6,624 nucleotides of DNA, from NCBI GenBank assembly GCA_003154555.1, contig PMDT01000198.1, forward strand, positions 549 to 7,172. Reading direction: 5' to 3'. Below, piece by piece: positions 1-5,402 of the stretch. Positions within the stretch are counted from its first letter, which is position 1; each line of letters begins with the position of its first letter. The stretch comes from Spirochaetaceae bacterium (lineage in GTDB: Bacteria; Spirochaetota; Spirochaetia; SZUA-6; Fen-1364). Made by a program: the position numbers and the translations under genes. Below the pieces are notes generated by a model. That model made no database searches, was not told the DNA's origin, and saw only the letters and a program-made list of their open reading frames with translations.

Positions 1-589
1 CCATGCCTTCCTTCAGGCGCGGGTTGGGGCCCGACCCGACGTAGTTCGGGATCTGGGGATCCTCGTGCATTGCGAATCCCGTCCCGTGCCCGCAGTACTC
101 GTGCACGACGCCGCAGCCGTGCGCAGTCGCATGCTCGTACACGGCGCGCGAGATGTCGCTGATCCTGTTGCCCGGCACGGCCTGGGCGACGGCGCGCTCC
201 AGGCACTCGCGGGTCACTTTCATCAGCCTCTCGCGCTCGGCGGTTGCTGTTCCGACGGCCACGGTGAGCGCCGAGTCGGAGAAGTAGCCACTCAGGTCGA
301 CGCCCAGGTCGAGGCTCACCAGGTCCCCGCTGCGAAGTTTGCGCGGCCCGGGGATCCCGTGAATGACCTCGTTATTCAGGGAGATGCAGATCGAGGCGGG
401 ATAGTTCATGTAGCCCAGGAAGGCGGGACGGCCACCCCTGCTCTCGATGCGGGACCGCGCAAATGAATCCAGCTCACGGGTCGTGACCCCGTCCGCGATC
501 ATCTTCAGGAGCTCCTGGAGGGTTTCGGCGAGCAGCGCTCCCGAGGCGCGGATCCCGGCAATTTCCTTTTCGTTCTTCAGTCGGATCAT
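1..589 (-). CDS. map: Methionine aminopeptidase type I, C-terminus cut off by the window edge
   Basis: This enzyme removes the initiator methionine from nascent cytosolic proteins when the second residue is small. The frame opens at ATG 589 (MIRLKNEKEI) and stays open for 196 codons to the left edge. The pita-bread fold signatures are visible: NEVIHGIPG, with H77 as the counterpart of E. coli H79; LDLGVDLSGYFSDSALT, with D94 and D105 as the first two metal ligands, spaced 11 residues apart as in E. coli; and GHGTGFAMHEDPQIPNY, with H168 as the metal-ligand histidine and H175 as the second active-site histidine. The last two metal-binding glutamates should lie in the roughly 55-60 residues beyond position 1. 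The visible part ends in RLKEGM, just before the usual VFTIEP strand. The start lies 6 nt after the bactofilin stop and has no strong Shine-Dalgarno sequence, so translation is probably coupled to the upstream gene. It is the last visible gene of the minus-strand operon. The family assignment is secure. Confidence 0.96.
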   Translation of the reverse strand, partial: MIRLKNEKEIAGIRASGALLAETLQELLKMIADGVTTRELDSFARSRIESRGGRPAFLGYMNYPASICISLNNEVIHGIPGPRKLRSGDLVSLDLGVDLSGYFSDSALTVAVGTATAERERLMKVTRECLERAVAQAVPGNRISDISRAVYEHATAHGCGVVHEYCGHGTGFAMHEDPQIPNYVGSGPNPRLKEGM

Positions 590-595
590 TACCGG

Positions 596-1060
596 TTATT
601 TTCCCACGTCGTCTTTCTCTTTGTCCCGGGCTTTTTCCTTTTTCTTTTCCTTGATGATCCCCGTGAAGGCATCCTCTGTTTCGGTCCCGAAAGATTCCTC
701 AATGATCTTTTTGGCTTCATCAGCCTGACCTGAGGTGATGGTCACTTTGCCTTCAGTGATGACGCCAGGCTCGACGCTCAGCTTGGGCGTAGTGATGTTG
801 CCCAGGACCTTGCCCGTGTGCAGGAGGCTCACCTCTTCGGTTGCCAGAATATTCCCTATGAGCGTCCCGGCGATAGTGACCCGCCGCGCCTGGATGTCGG
901 TCTTCACCTTGCCTGTCGGGCCGACGATCAGCTGGTCGTCGGTACGGATGTCACCCTGAAACTTCCCCTCGATGAGGATGGAGCCGTTGACGTAGAAACG
1001 CCCGTCGAATATGGATCCTTCGCCGATGATGCAGTTCGTCGAGTCGTTCTTGTTCGGCAT
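596..1060 (-). CDS. Bactofilin (polymer-forming cytoskeletal protein)
   Basis: Bactofilins self-assemble without nucleotide into stiff filaments that scaffold cell-shape, peptidoglycan and polar-localisation machinery at the inner face of the membrane. The 154-residue product has a short N-terminus (MPNKNDSTNC). A beta-helical core follows at about residues 10-110, with regularly spaced turns: IIGEGSIFDGRF, GSILIEGKFQGDI, LIVGPTGKVKTDI, VTIAGTLIGNI, LLHTGKVLGNI and LSVEPGVITEGKV. The C-terminal tail is highly charged and lysine-rich (KEKKKEKARDKEKDD, about residues 138-152). Length and repeat pattern are typical of the family. The frame is open further upstream to a GTG at 1120, but ATG 1060 is preferred because AAAGGAG lies 5 nt before it and the family normally has a short N-terminus. 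The gene follows the TPR protein after 59 nt and precedes map by 6 nt. A peptidoglycan hydrolase neighbour, common beside bactofilins, is not seen here. The target of the basic tail is unknown; membrane or nucleic-acid contact would be inference. Confidence 0.95.
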   Translation of the reverse strand: MPNKNDSTNCIIGEGSIFDGRFYVNGSILIEGKFQGDIRTDDQLIVGPTGKVKTDIQARRVTIAGTLIGNILATEEVSLLHTGKVLGNITTPKLSVEPGVITEGKVTITSGQADEAKKIIEESFGTETEDAFTGIIKEKKKEKARDKEKDDVGK

Positions 1061-1072
1061 TGCCTCTCCTTT
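1061..1072 (-). promoter_or_regulatory. Shine-Dalgarno site that fixes the bactofilin start
   Basis: Read on the minus strand, AAAGGAG at 1072-1066 lies 5 nt before ATG 1060. It is the best ribosome-binding site in the window. It decides between ATG 1060 and the in-frame GTG at 1120, which would add 20 residues without bactofilin character (MLSFGRPAGRQDPVAGKGEA). Confidence 0.8.
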
Positions 1073-1089
1073 TCCCGCTACCGGGTCCT

Positions 1090-1107
1090 GGCGCCCCGCT
1101 GGGCGTC
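1090..1107 (-). other. Short GC hairpin between the TPR and bactofilin genes
   Basis: CGCCC (1092-1096) and GGGCG (1101-1105) form a 5-bp stem with a 4-nt loop in the 59-nt gap between the two genes. It has no following T-run in either direction, so it is not an intrinsic terminator. It could act as an mRNA processing or stability element ahead of the bactofilin message, or be chance in GC-rich sequence. Confidence 0.3.
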
Positions 1108-1119
1108 CGAATGATAGCA

Positions 1120-2769
1120 CTATTGCCTCCCCGCTTCAAGTTTCCGCAATTCCAGCGCGGCGCGAAGATTCCGCGGGTCCAGGGCAAGCGCATGCACGAG
1201 CGCCGTGCGTGCCGCCGGCAGGTCGCCGTCCAGCAGGTGGGCTGTGCCACGGAATGTCTCAATCCGGGCCAGCGCCACGCGCGCCTCCGCATCCCCGCCG
1301 GACGATGGAAACTCCCCTGCCGCGGCGTCAAGCTCCGCGCGCGCCGCACGGGCGTTTCCCTGTGAAAGGTAGACAAGCCCCAGGTCGTAAAGGGCGCGCG
1401 GGTCGCGCGCCAGCAGCATGCTCTTCCGCAGCGCCGCGATGGCCCCTGCTTTATCCCCCTTTTGCGCCGCGACCATGCCGGCCACGAGCAGGGTATCTGC
1501 GGCGGGCTCTCCTCGCGCCGTCTCATACTGTTTGAGCGCGAGCTCGGCTCCTTCCCAATCATGGGTCGCAAAAAGGGTCACGCAGAGAGCTCCGAACACC
1601 GCCGGACTCGCCGGGGCGTGGTTGAAAAGCTTCCACATCTCGCCCCGGTAGGACTCCGGCGACAGGGACGGCGCCTTGAGTGAGAGCAGGAGGAGCCCCG
1701 CATCGGCGTCGGCGGGATTCTCTGTGGCGAGTGCCGTCGCGATGGATTCCGCCCTTTCCTGCTGCCCCATGGCGACTGCAAGCGATGCCTGCTGAAAACG
1801 AAGCTCGCGCGATCGGGGGAAAAACGCCAGTCCGTCGTCAATGCGCCGGGCCGCCGCGGGAAGCGCGCCGCGTTGAAGGGAAAAAAACGAAAGATCGGCA
1901 TATGCCGTCCAGCTTTCCGCGGGGCCGAGGGGGAGCGCCTTCAGCAGCCACGCTTCAGCATCCGCGCCGTTTCCGTCCGCCATGAATATATCTGCAAGCG
2001 TCAGCGCGAGGGAGGCGCGCGCAGGCTGCGATGCCTGGAGCTGCGACAGCCTCTGCAGCGCGGCGGCAAAGTCACCTGCATCGTAGAGCATGTACGCGGC
2101 CGCCTCATCGAAACGCGATTCTCCGAGCGAGCCCAGCGCGAGCAGCCGTGCCGTCGCGAGCGCACCCTGCTTCATGTCCAGCAGCGCGGCGTCCAGGAAG
2201 AGTCGCTGGTCCCCCGCGCGCAGCGCCGCATTTTCGAATGTCGCCGCTTTCTCCGACCTCGCCAGGGCCACCAGATCGCGCGTCAGGGCATCGGCTCCCT
2301 GCCATGCCGTACCGCGCCGCAAGGCTGCCTCTCCCTGCAGGAGATCGCCGACACCTGATGGCATGGTGCCCCGCGCAAAGATGCGGTCGGCGTCCGACAG
2401 TCGCTGCGCCCTCATGGCGCCATAGCCGGCGATAGCCCGGATTCGCGCGCTTCTGCCCTGGAGAGCGAGGGCCCGCCTGCCCATGTCGGCGAGCAGGCTG
2501 TAGTCGCCTGTCTCCCCGCAAACCGCGTTGGCGCGCTTCAAGAGCCGCAGCAGCTCGCTTTCCGATGACGGCAGGATGGTGACCGAGGAAAGGAGCTCCT
2601 TTGCCGTGGCGACGTACCCGCCGGCAATGGCGGCGTCTATTTGTACATACGGCGGTGCTGAGACAGATTGCGGCGGGCGGAACGGGCGGATGAAGAGGAA
2701 CAGGGCGACCGCGACAGCGACGAGAACTCCCGCGCCGATCCCTGCCCGAGCTGGCCAGCGCAACCTCAT
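1120..2769 (-). CDS. Membrane-anchored TPR-repeat protein of unknown specific function
   Basis: The product is 549 residues. A basic N-terminus (MRLRWPARAG) is followed by one hydrophobic helix at about residues 11-29 and then a long alpha-helical, alanine-rich domain outside the membrane. TPR-like helix pairs can be seen at about 222-252 (AAAYMLYDAGDFAAALQRL), 253-285, 287-320, 321-353, 425-457 (AGMVAAQKGDKAGAIAALRK), 458-488 (ALYDLGLVYLSQGNARAARA) and 508-535 (GTAHLLDGDLPAARTALVHA). The last ends in the typical ALDPRN. The region at about 50-215 is helical but poorly matched to the consensus. Such domains bind other proteins; no catalytic motif is visible. The positive N-terminal side predicts N-in topology, with the TPR domain in the periplasm, although an uncleaved signal anchor versus a cleaved signal cannot be decided by eye. 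ATG 2769 directly follows the nusB TGA (2772-2770), giving zero spacing and probable reinitiation. Adjacency to the bactofilin makes envelope scaffolding a reasonable but untested guess. Confidence 0.9.
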   Translation of the reverse strand: MRLRWPARAGIGAGVLVAVAVALFLFIRPFRPPQSVSAPPYVQIDAAIAGGYVATAKELLSSVTILPSSESELLRLLKRANAVCGETGDYSLLADMGRRALALQGRSARIRAIAGYGAMRAQRLSDADRIFARGTMPSGVGDLLQGEAALRRGTAWQGADALTRDLVALARSEKAATFENAALRAGDQRLFLDAALLDMKQGALATARLLALGSLGESRFDEAAAYMLYDAGDFAAALQRLSQLQASQPARASLALTLADIFMADGNGADAEAWLLKALPLGPAESWTAYADLSFFSLQRGALPAAARRIDDGLAFFPRSRELRFQQASLAVAMGQQERAESIATALATENPADADAGLLLLSLKAPSLSPESYRGEMWKLFNHAPASPAVFGALCVTLFATHDWEGAELALKQYETARGEPAADTLLVAGMVAAQKGDKAGAIAALRKSMLLARDPRALYDLGLVYLSQGNARAARAELDAAAGEFPSSGGDAEARVALARIETFRGTAHLLDGDLPAARTALVHALALDPRNLRAALELRKLEAGRQ

Positions 2770-3198
2770 TCAATCCCCGGGCAGGTTGAGTTTCTTGCGC
2801 ACGCCGTCGAGCACCCCGTTGACGAACCGGTAGGAATCCGCCGTGCCGTACGTCTTCGAAATGTCGACAGCCTCGTCGATTGTGACCGTGGGGGGGATCT
2901 CTGGCTGGTAGAGGAGGCAGTAGACGCTCATGCGCAGCAGCGCGAGGTCAACCTTGTTCAGCCGCGCGAAGTCCCAGTTCTCGAGCTGCCCTTTTATGAC
3001 CTCGTCGATCCTTGGCAGGTTCTCCAGGGCGCCCTGGATGAGAAGGCGCGCAAAAAGGAGCGTTTCCTCAGGGGGGACGGCCGCACGCTCACCCTGCAGC
3101 CAGGAGAAATCGAAAAGCTCGGCGAGCGGCGCGCCGGACAGGTCATACCGATAGAGAGACTGGAATGCGATGATCCGGCCCTTCCTGCGCGCGCCCAT
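2770..3198 (-). CDS. nusB: Transcription antitermination factor NusB
   Basis: NusB pairs with ribosomal protein S10 (NusE) and binds the boxA RNA of rRNA operon leaders, helping RNA polymerase read through and supporting rRNA maturation. The 142-residue product has the usual length and all-helical pattern. Recognisable blocks are the basic N-terminal RNA-binding segment ARRKGRIIAFQSLYRYD (residues 3-19), the central NWDFARLNKVDLALLRMSVY (74-93), and PPTVTIDEAVDISKTYGTAD (102-121) followed by SYRFVNGVLDGV (122-133), the most conserved part of the family. The start at ATG 3198 matches the family N-terminus, although its GGAGG lies only 3 nt upstream. The gene begins 27 nt after the SurA/PpiC stop, and its stop codon touches the start of the TPR gene. 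Nothing is missing or unusual in the protein. Confidence 0.97.
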   Translation of the reverse strand: MGARRKGRIIAFQSLYRYDLSGAPLAELFDFSWLQGERAAVPPEETLLFARLLIQGALENLPRIDEVIKGQLENWDFARLNKVDLALLRMSVYCLLYQPEIPPTVTIDEAVDISKTYGTADSYRFVNGVLDGVRKKLNLPGD

Positions 3199-3201
3199 GA
3201 T

Positions 3202-3206
3202 CCTCC
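3202..3206 (-). promoter_or_regulatory. Close-set Shine-Dalgarno of nusB
   Basis: GGAGG (3206-3202 on the minus strand) is separated from ATG 3198 by only ATC, which is shorter than the usual 5-9 nt. The protein alignment leaves little doubt about this start, so the short spacing may lower nusB translation relative to its neighbours. Confidence 0.5.
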
Positions 3207-3225
3207 GCCGAGCGCCGCTCGACTC

Positions 3226-4281
3226 CTACCAGACGATATTGTCGTTGAAGATGTTGACCTCTGCCGTCTTTTTCAGATCGGCGACGAGCTCTGCCTGGGC
3301 CTGTGTCCACGCGGCGTTCTGCCTGTTGATCAGGATGGCGCTTTTCACCGTGTCCCGCACCGTCGCGGTATTCTGGGGAGGGATCTTGTCATCCAGCCCC
3401 AGCAGGCGCGCGTCGAGGCGATCCACGATCTGCACGATGTGAAAACCCGCGTTGGACTGCAGCACGGCGCTGGTCTCCCCCTTCTTCATCTTGAACAGCG
3501 CATCAAAGAACGGGGTCCCGAATGCCTGCCGGCGCTGGTCGTCATTGCGGAAGAGGCTTGGGTAGAGGCCCCCATTGTACTTGGAGCGCGAATCATCCGA
3601 ATACTTCGTCACGAGATCGGTGAACGCCGCCCCCGCCTTCAGCTCCTTGAGGATGTCATCAGCGTGTTTCGCGGCCTTGTCACGGTCATCCTTCGAGGTG
3701 AGCTGCGTTGTGTCGATGAAGATGTGACGGAAGGTGATCATGTCGTCCATGAAGAAGTTGCGCTTGTTCTGGTCGTAATAGTCCTGGATGTCCTGGTCGG
3801 TCGGCTGCTTCACCGAGTCGGCGATATTCGGACGTTTCTTCTGGATGTAGCTGTACGCGGTCTGCTGATCGCGCAGGCTCTTGAGAAAAACGTCGTAGGT
3901 CTGCCCGGTGCTCTTGACGTACTGCTGGAGCTCTGCATCCGTAAGCGGCCGGCCCAGACCGTAGCCTTGTCCGAGCTGCTGCTCGTAGGTCGCGAGCGCC
4001 GCCTTCAACTGGGGATCGGAGACGACTACGTTCTCCTTGGCGGCGGCCTGGAGGAGAAGGATCTGCGCCACCATCGAATCGAGCACCTGCTTGCGTTCGT
4101 CAGTCGTCAGGACCCGGTGCGCGCTTGCTTCAAAGGCCTGCACCTGTTTCTGGAGCTGTGTCACCGTGATGGACTCCGTCTTCGTCAGGCGGACGGTCGC
4201 GGCGGGCTTGTCGAGCACCTGTGCGCCAAGGGAGGCGACGAGCGCGCATGCCATTGCCGCGCAGAATATCAATCTCTTCAT
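3226..4281 (-). CDS. Secreted SurA/PpiC-type peptidyl-prolyl isomerase and chaperone
   Basis: The protein is predicted to be periplasmic and to assist folding of secreted or outer-membrane proteins by isomerising peptidyl-proline bonds. Of its 351 residues, about 1-20 form a type I signal peptide (MKRLIFCAAMACALVASLGA, likely cut before Q21). No convincing lipobox cysteine is present, so it is probably soluble. Residues about 35-175 form a SurA-N-like helical chaperone region. Residues about 182-291 form a parvulin domain with ITFRHIFID (H186), a KYSDDSRSKYNGGLYPS loop (228-242), TPFFDALFKMKKGETS and AGFHIVQIVDR (H281). Both active-site histidines are therefore kept. A helical tail of about 60 residues ends in DNIVW. 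An in-frame TAG immediately precedes ATG 4281, so no longer start exists. AAGGAG lies 12 nt upstream, rather far. The gene lies 67 nt downstream of the J-domain gene and 27 nt upstream of nusB. Whether it is orthologous to SurA or a lineage-specific parvulin cannot be decided here. Confidence 0.93.
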   Translation of the reverse strand: MKRLIFCAAMACALVASLGAQVLDKPAATVRLTKTESITVTQLQKQVQAFEASAHRVLTTDERKQVLDSMVAQILLLQAAAKENVVVSDPQLKAALATYEQQLGQGYGLGRPLTDAELQQYVKSTGQTYDVFLKSLRDQQTAYSYIQKKRPNIADSVKQPTDQDIQDYYDQNKRNFFMDDMITFRHIFIDTTQLTSKDDRDKAAKHADDILKELKAGAAFTDLVTKYSDDSRSKYNGGLYPSLFRNDDQRRQAFGTPFFDALFKMKKGETSAVLQSNAGFHIVQIVDRLDARLLGLDDKIPPQNTATVRDTVKSAILINRQNAAWTQAQAELVADLKKTAEVNIFNDNIVW

Positions 4282-4293
4282 GGTGATCTACCG

Positions 4294-4299
4294 CTCCTT
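4294..4299 (-). promoter_or_regulatory. Distant Shine-Dalgarno of the SurA/PpiC gene
   Basis: AAGGAG (4299-4294 on the minus strand) precedes ATG 4281 by 12 nt. Spacing is longer than optimal, but no other purine-rich site lies nearby and an in-frame stop rules out an earlier start. The rest of the 67-nt gap (4282-4348) shows no convincing promoter or terminator. Confidence 0.5.
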
Positions 4300-4348
4300 G
4301 TGAATACTCCCGGTGGGGACCGACGACGTGGCCAGTTAAGCGAACGCC

Positions 4349-5158
4349 TCAGGAATTGTCAAGGTACACGGGGCATCCGATGCGCTCCATGAGCTTTTTC
4401 ACCCCGGAAAGCTTCCGATCCAATTGTAACCCCTTTTGAAGGTATTGCAACGCCGTCTCCTGCTGACCGAGCCCCGCGTAGACCTCCGCCAGCTTCTTGT
4501 AGAAAAAGGCATTGTCCTTGCGGGAGAAGCTCATCCGGATTAGCTCCTTGAGCCGCGAAATGGCATCCGGGGCCTCGAGCTCCGGCAGCATCTTGAAGCA
4601 GAGAAGGGTCCGCAGGCGATCGATCACCTCGTCGATGAAATGGTGGAAATACGGCTTGTCCTCTTCCAGGAAACAAAGCTGGCGGTACAGCGAGTATGCC
4701 TCGGCATAGCGATGGCGCGTCTCGAAAACCTCCGCCAGGAGAAACGCGCAGTCCATGTAATCCTCACGCGACAGGTAGCGTTCCAGCGCGTCCCGCTCCC
4801 CGCCCGTCAGCCTTTCATACAGGGCGATAGCCTCGTCCTGGTGGTTGGCCAGGAGGTCGTGAAAGATGAGCTTGGACTGACTCAAGGGATCGTCTGCACG
4901 TCGGCGGAGAAACTCTCGGTAATCGAAACCCCTTACACGGAGGAAGGAATGCAGGGAGCGGTCATACTCGCCGCGCTTTTCGATGTCGCTCAATACCTCG
5001 TAGGCCGCGAGGAGGAGCCGCATCTCCTCCTCGGATCGGCGATCGTCGTCGGGGCGGACGTCAGGGTGGATCTCCTTTGCCCGCTTGCGAAACGATTTCT
5101 TGATCTCCTGGGCCGTGGAGTCCTGCGCGATACCGAGGATCTCGTAGTAATTCACCAT
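4349..5158 (-). CDS. J-domain (DnaJ-like) co-chaperone with a helical, TPR-like C-terminal region
   Basis: J domains stimulate the ATPase of Hsp70 (DnaK) and hand it substrates, here probably in the cytosol since no signal peptide or membrane helix is seen. Counting from ATG 5158 (269 residues), the J domain covers about residues 1-68: MVNYYEILGIAQDS, helix II KKSFRKRAKEI, the essential HPD at 31-33, and helix III through YEVLSDIEKRGEYDRSL. The Gly/Phe-rich linker, zinc-finger repeats and substrate-binding domains of true DnaJ are absent, so this is a class C J protein. The rest is helical and charged. Residues about 208-246 (FYKKLAEVYAGLGQQETALQ and onward) look like one TPR unit, and about 131-165 (CAFLLAEVFETRHRYAEAYS) like a weaker one. 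The same frame has a TTG at 5164 that would add two residues; ATG 5158 is preferred because MVNYYEILG is the usual J-domain opening. No Shine-Dalgarno precedes either start. It is the first gene of the operon. Confidence 0.9.
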   Translation of the reverse strand: MVNYYEILGIAQDSTAQEIKKSFRKRAKEIHPDVRPDDDRRSEEEMRLLLAAYEVLSDIEKRGEYDRSLHSFLRVRGFDYREFLRRRADDPLSQSKLIFHDLLANHQDEAIALYERLTGGERDALERYLSREDYMDCAFLLAEVFETRHRYAEAYSLYRQLCFLEEDKPYFHHFIDEVIDRLRTLLCFKMLPELEAPDAISRLKELIRMSFSRKDNAFFYKKLAEVYAGLGQQETALQYLQKGLQLDRKLSGVKKLMERIGCPVYLDNS

Positions 5159-5159
5159 T

Positions 5160-5169
5160 GGCAAATGCC
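5160..5169. promoter_or_regulatory. Perfect 10-bp inverted repeat at the predicted transcription start of the J-domain gene
   Basis: GGCA-AA-TGCC (5160-5169) is a perfect dyad between the predicted -10 element and ATG 5158. It would overlap the transcription start and the whole short leader. It could be an operator half-site or a small hairpin near the start codon; with only 4-bp arms, chance is a real alternative. Confidence 0.3.
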
Positions 5170-5175
5170 GTTTGT

Positions 5176-5204
5176 ACGATATTAATCCCGGGCTTCGTTG
5201 TCAA
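5176..5204 (-). promoter_or_regulatory. Sigma70-like promoter for the six-gene minus-strand operon
   Basis: On the minus strand a perfect -35 box TTGACA (5204-5199) is followed by a 17-nt spacer and TATCGT (5181-5176), a 4/6 match to TATAAT. Transcription would start near 5169-5168, only about 10-12 nt before ATG 5158. It is the only strong promoter match I see for the dnaJ-like to map operon. Overlapping -10 alternatives such as TAATAT would need a 14-nt spacer and are less likely. Confidence 0.6.
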
Positions 5205-5367
5205 GGCAGGCCGCAACCAAGCCAGCAGTTCTCGTTTTGGACCTTCCTGAGGCCTGGAAAAGGTATGCGCACCTTTGAAAACGCCCGTATACCATGGGAC
5301 AAATGAGAACTGCATCATTCAGTCACCATACTGAGAATTGCTACCGCCAGGAGCAGAAAACCGTGAT
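5205..5367. other. Central part of the divergent intergenic region
   Basis: This stretch between the two outward-facing promoters has no credible gene and is visibly less GC-rich than the coding DNA. It contains three repeat structures: ACCTTCC (5241-5247) against GGAAAAGGT (5256-5264) as an imperfect inverted repeat; AAAGGT (5259-5264) against ACCTTT (5271-5276) with a 6-nt centre; and TCAGT (5319-5323) against ACTGA (5330-5334), also with a 6-nt centre. The first two share the AAGGT arm and so are mutually exclusive as hairpins. They may be protein-binding dyads; no known operator is recognised. Confidence 0.35.
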
Positions 5368-5396
5368 TTGACCATCGGCAGAAAGAGTGCTACTCT
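5368..5396 (+). promoter_or_regulatory. Promoter predicted to give a leaderless mRNA for the membrane-protein gene
   Basis: TTGACC (5368-5373, 5/6 to the -35 consensus), a 17-nt spacer and TACTCT (5391-5396, 3/6 to the -10 consensus) are preceded at the -10 by TGC, giving an extended -10 (TGCTACTCT). Counting 7 nt downstream places the start of transcription at 5403, which is the A of the ATG. The absence of a Shine-Dalgarno before that ATG fits a leaderless message. The weak -10 is the main doubt. Confidence 0.45.
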
Positions 5397-5399
5397 GCC
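5377..5399. promoter_or_regulatory. Operator-like inverted repeat covering the spacer and -10 of the plus-strand promoter
   Basis: AGAGT (5384-5388), GCT, ACTCT (5392-5396) is a perfect 5-bp-arm dyad. Outside it, GGCAGA (5377-5382) faces TCTGCC (5394-5399) as a second, partly shared inverted repeat. Both coincide with the spacer and -10 element. If transcription starts at 5403 the dyad is not in the RNA, so a DNA-level role such as repressor binding is the more natural reading. No regulator family is identified. Confidence 0.4.
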
Positions 5400-5402
5400 T
5401 CC

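Noticed and set aside
65..466. Plus-strand open frame opposite map
   Set aside because: It is antisense to well-conserved methionine aminopeptidase motifs and its product is low-complexity with no known domain.
1061..1120. Longer bactofilin starting at GTG 1120
   Set aside because: The extra 20 residues do not look like bactofilin, and a strong Shine-Dalgarno correctly spaced for ATG 1060 lies within the extension.
2668..4392. A 574-codon open frame on the plus strand opposite nusB and the SurA/PpiC gene
   Set aside because: It lies antisense to two genes with clear family matches, its translation has no recognisable domain, and long antisense frames are common in GC-rich genes.
5159..5164. 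TTG 5164 as start of the J-domain protein
   Set aside because: It adds only two residues, gives an even shorter leader from the predicted promoter, and ATG 5158 gives the usual J-domain opening. It cannot be fully excluded.
5265..5306. 13-residue plus-strand mini-frame (MRTFENARIPWDK)
   Set aside because: The purine-rich AAAAGG is almost touching the ATG, no promoter precedes it, and the length is expected by chance.
5061..5318. 85-codon minus-strand frame running from the intergenic region into the J-domain gene
   Set aside because: It overlaps the J domain in another frame, crosses the predicted promoter and has no ribosome-binding site or domain.
5294..5371. 25-residue plus-strand mini-frame ending inside the -35 box of the next promoter
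   Set aside because: It has no Shine-Dalgarno and no upstream promoter, and its composition is unremarkable.
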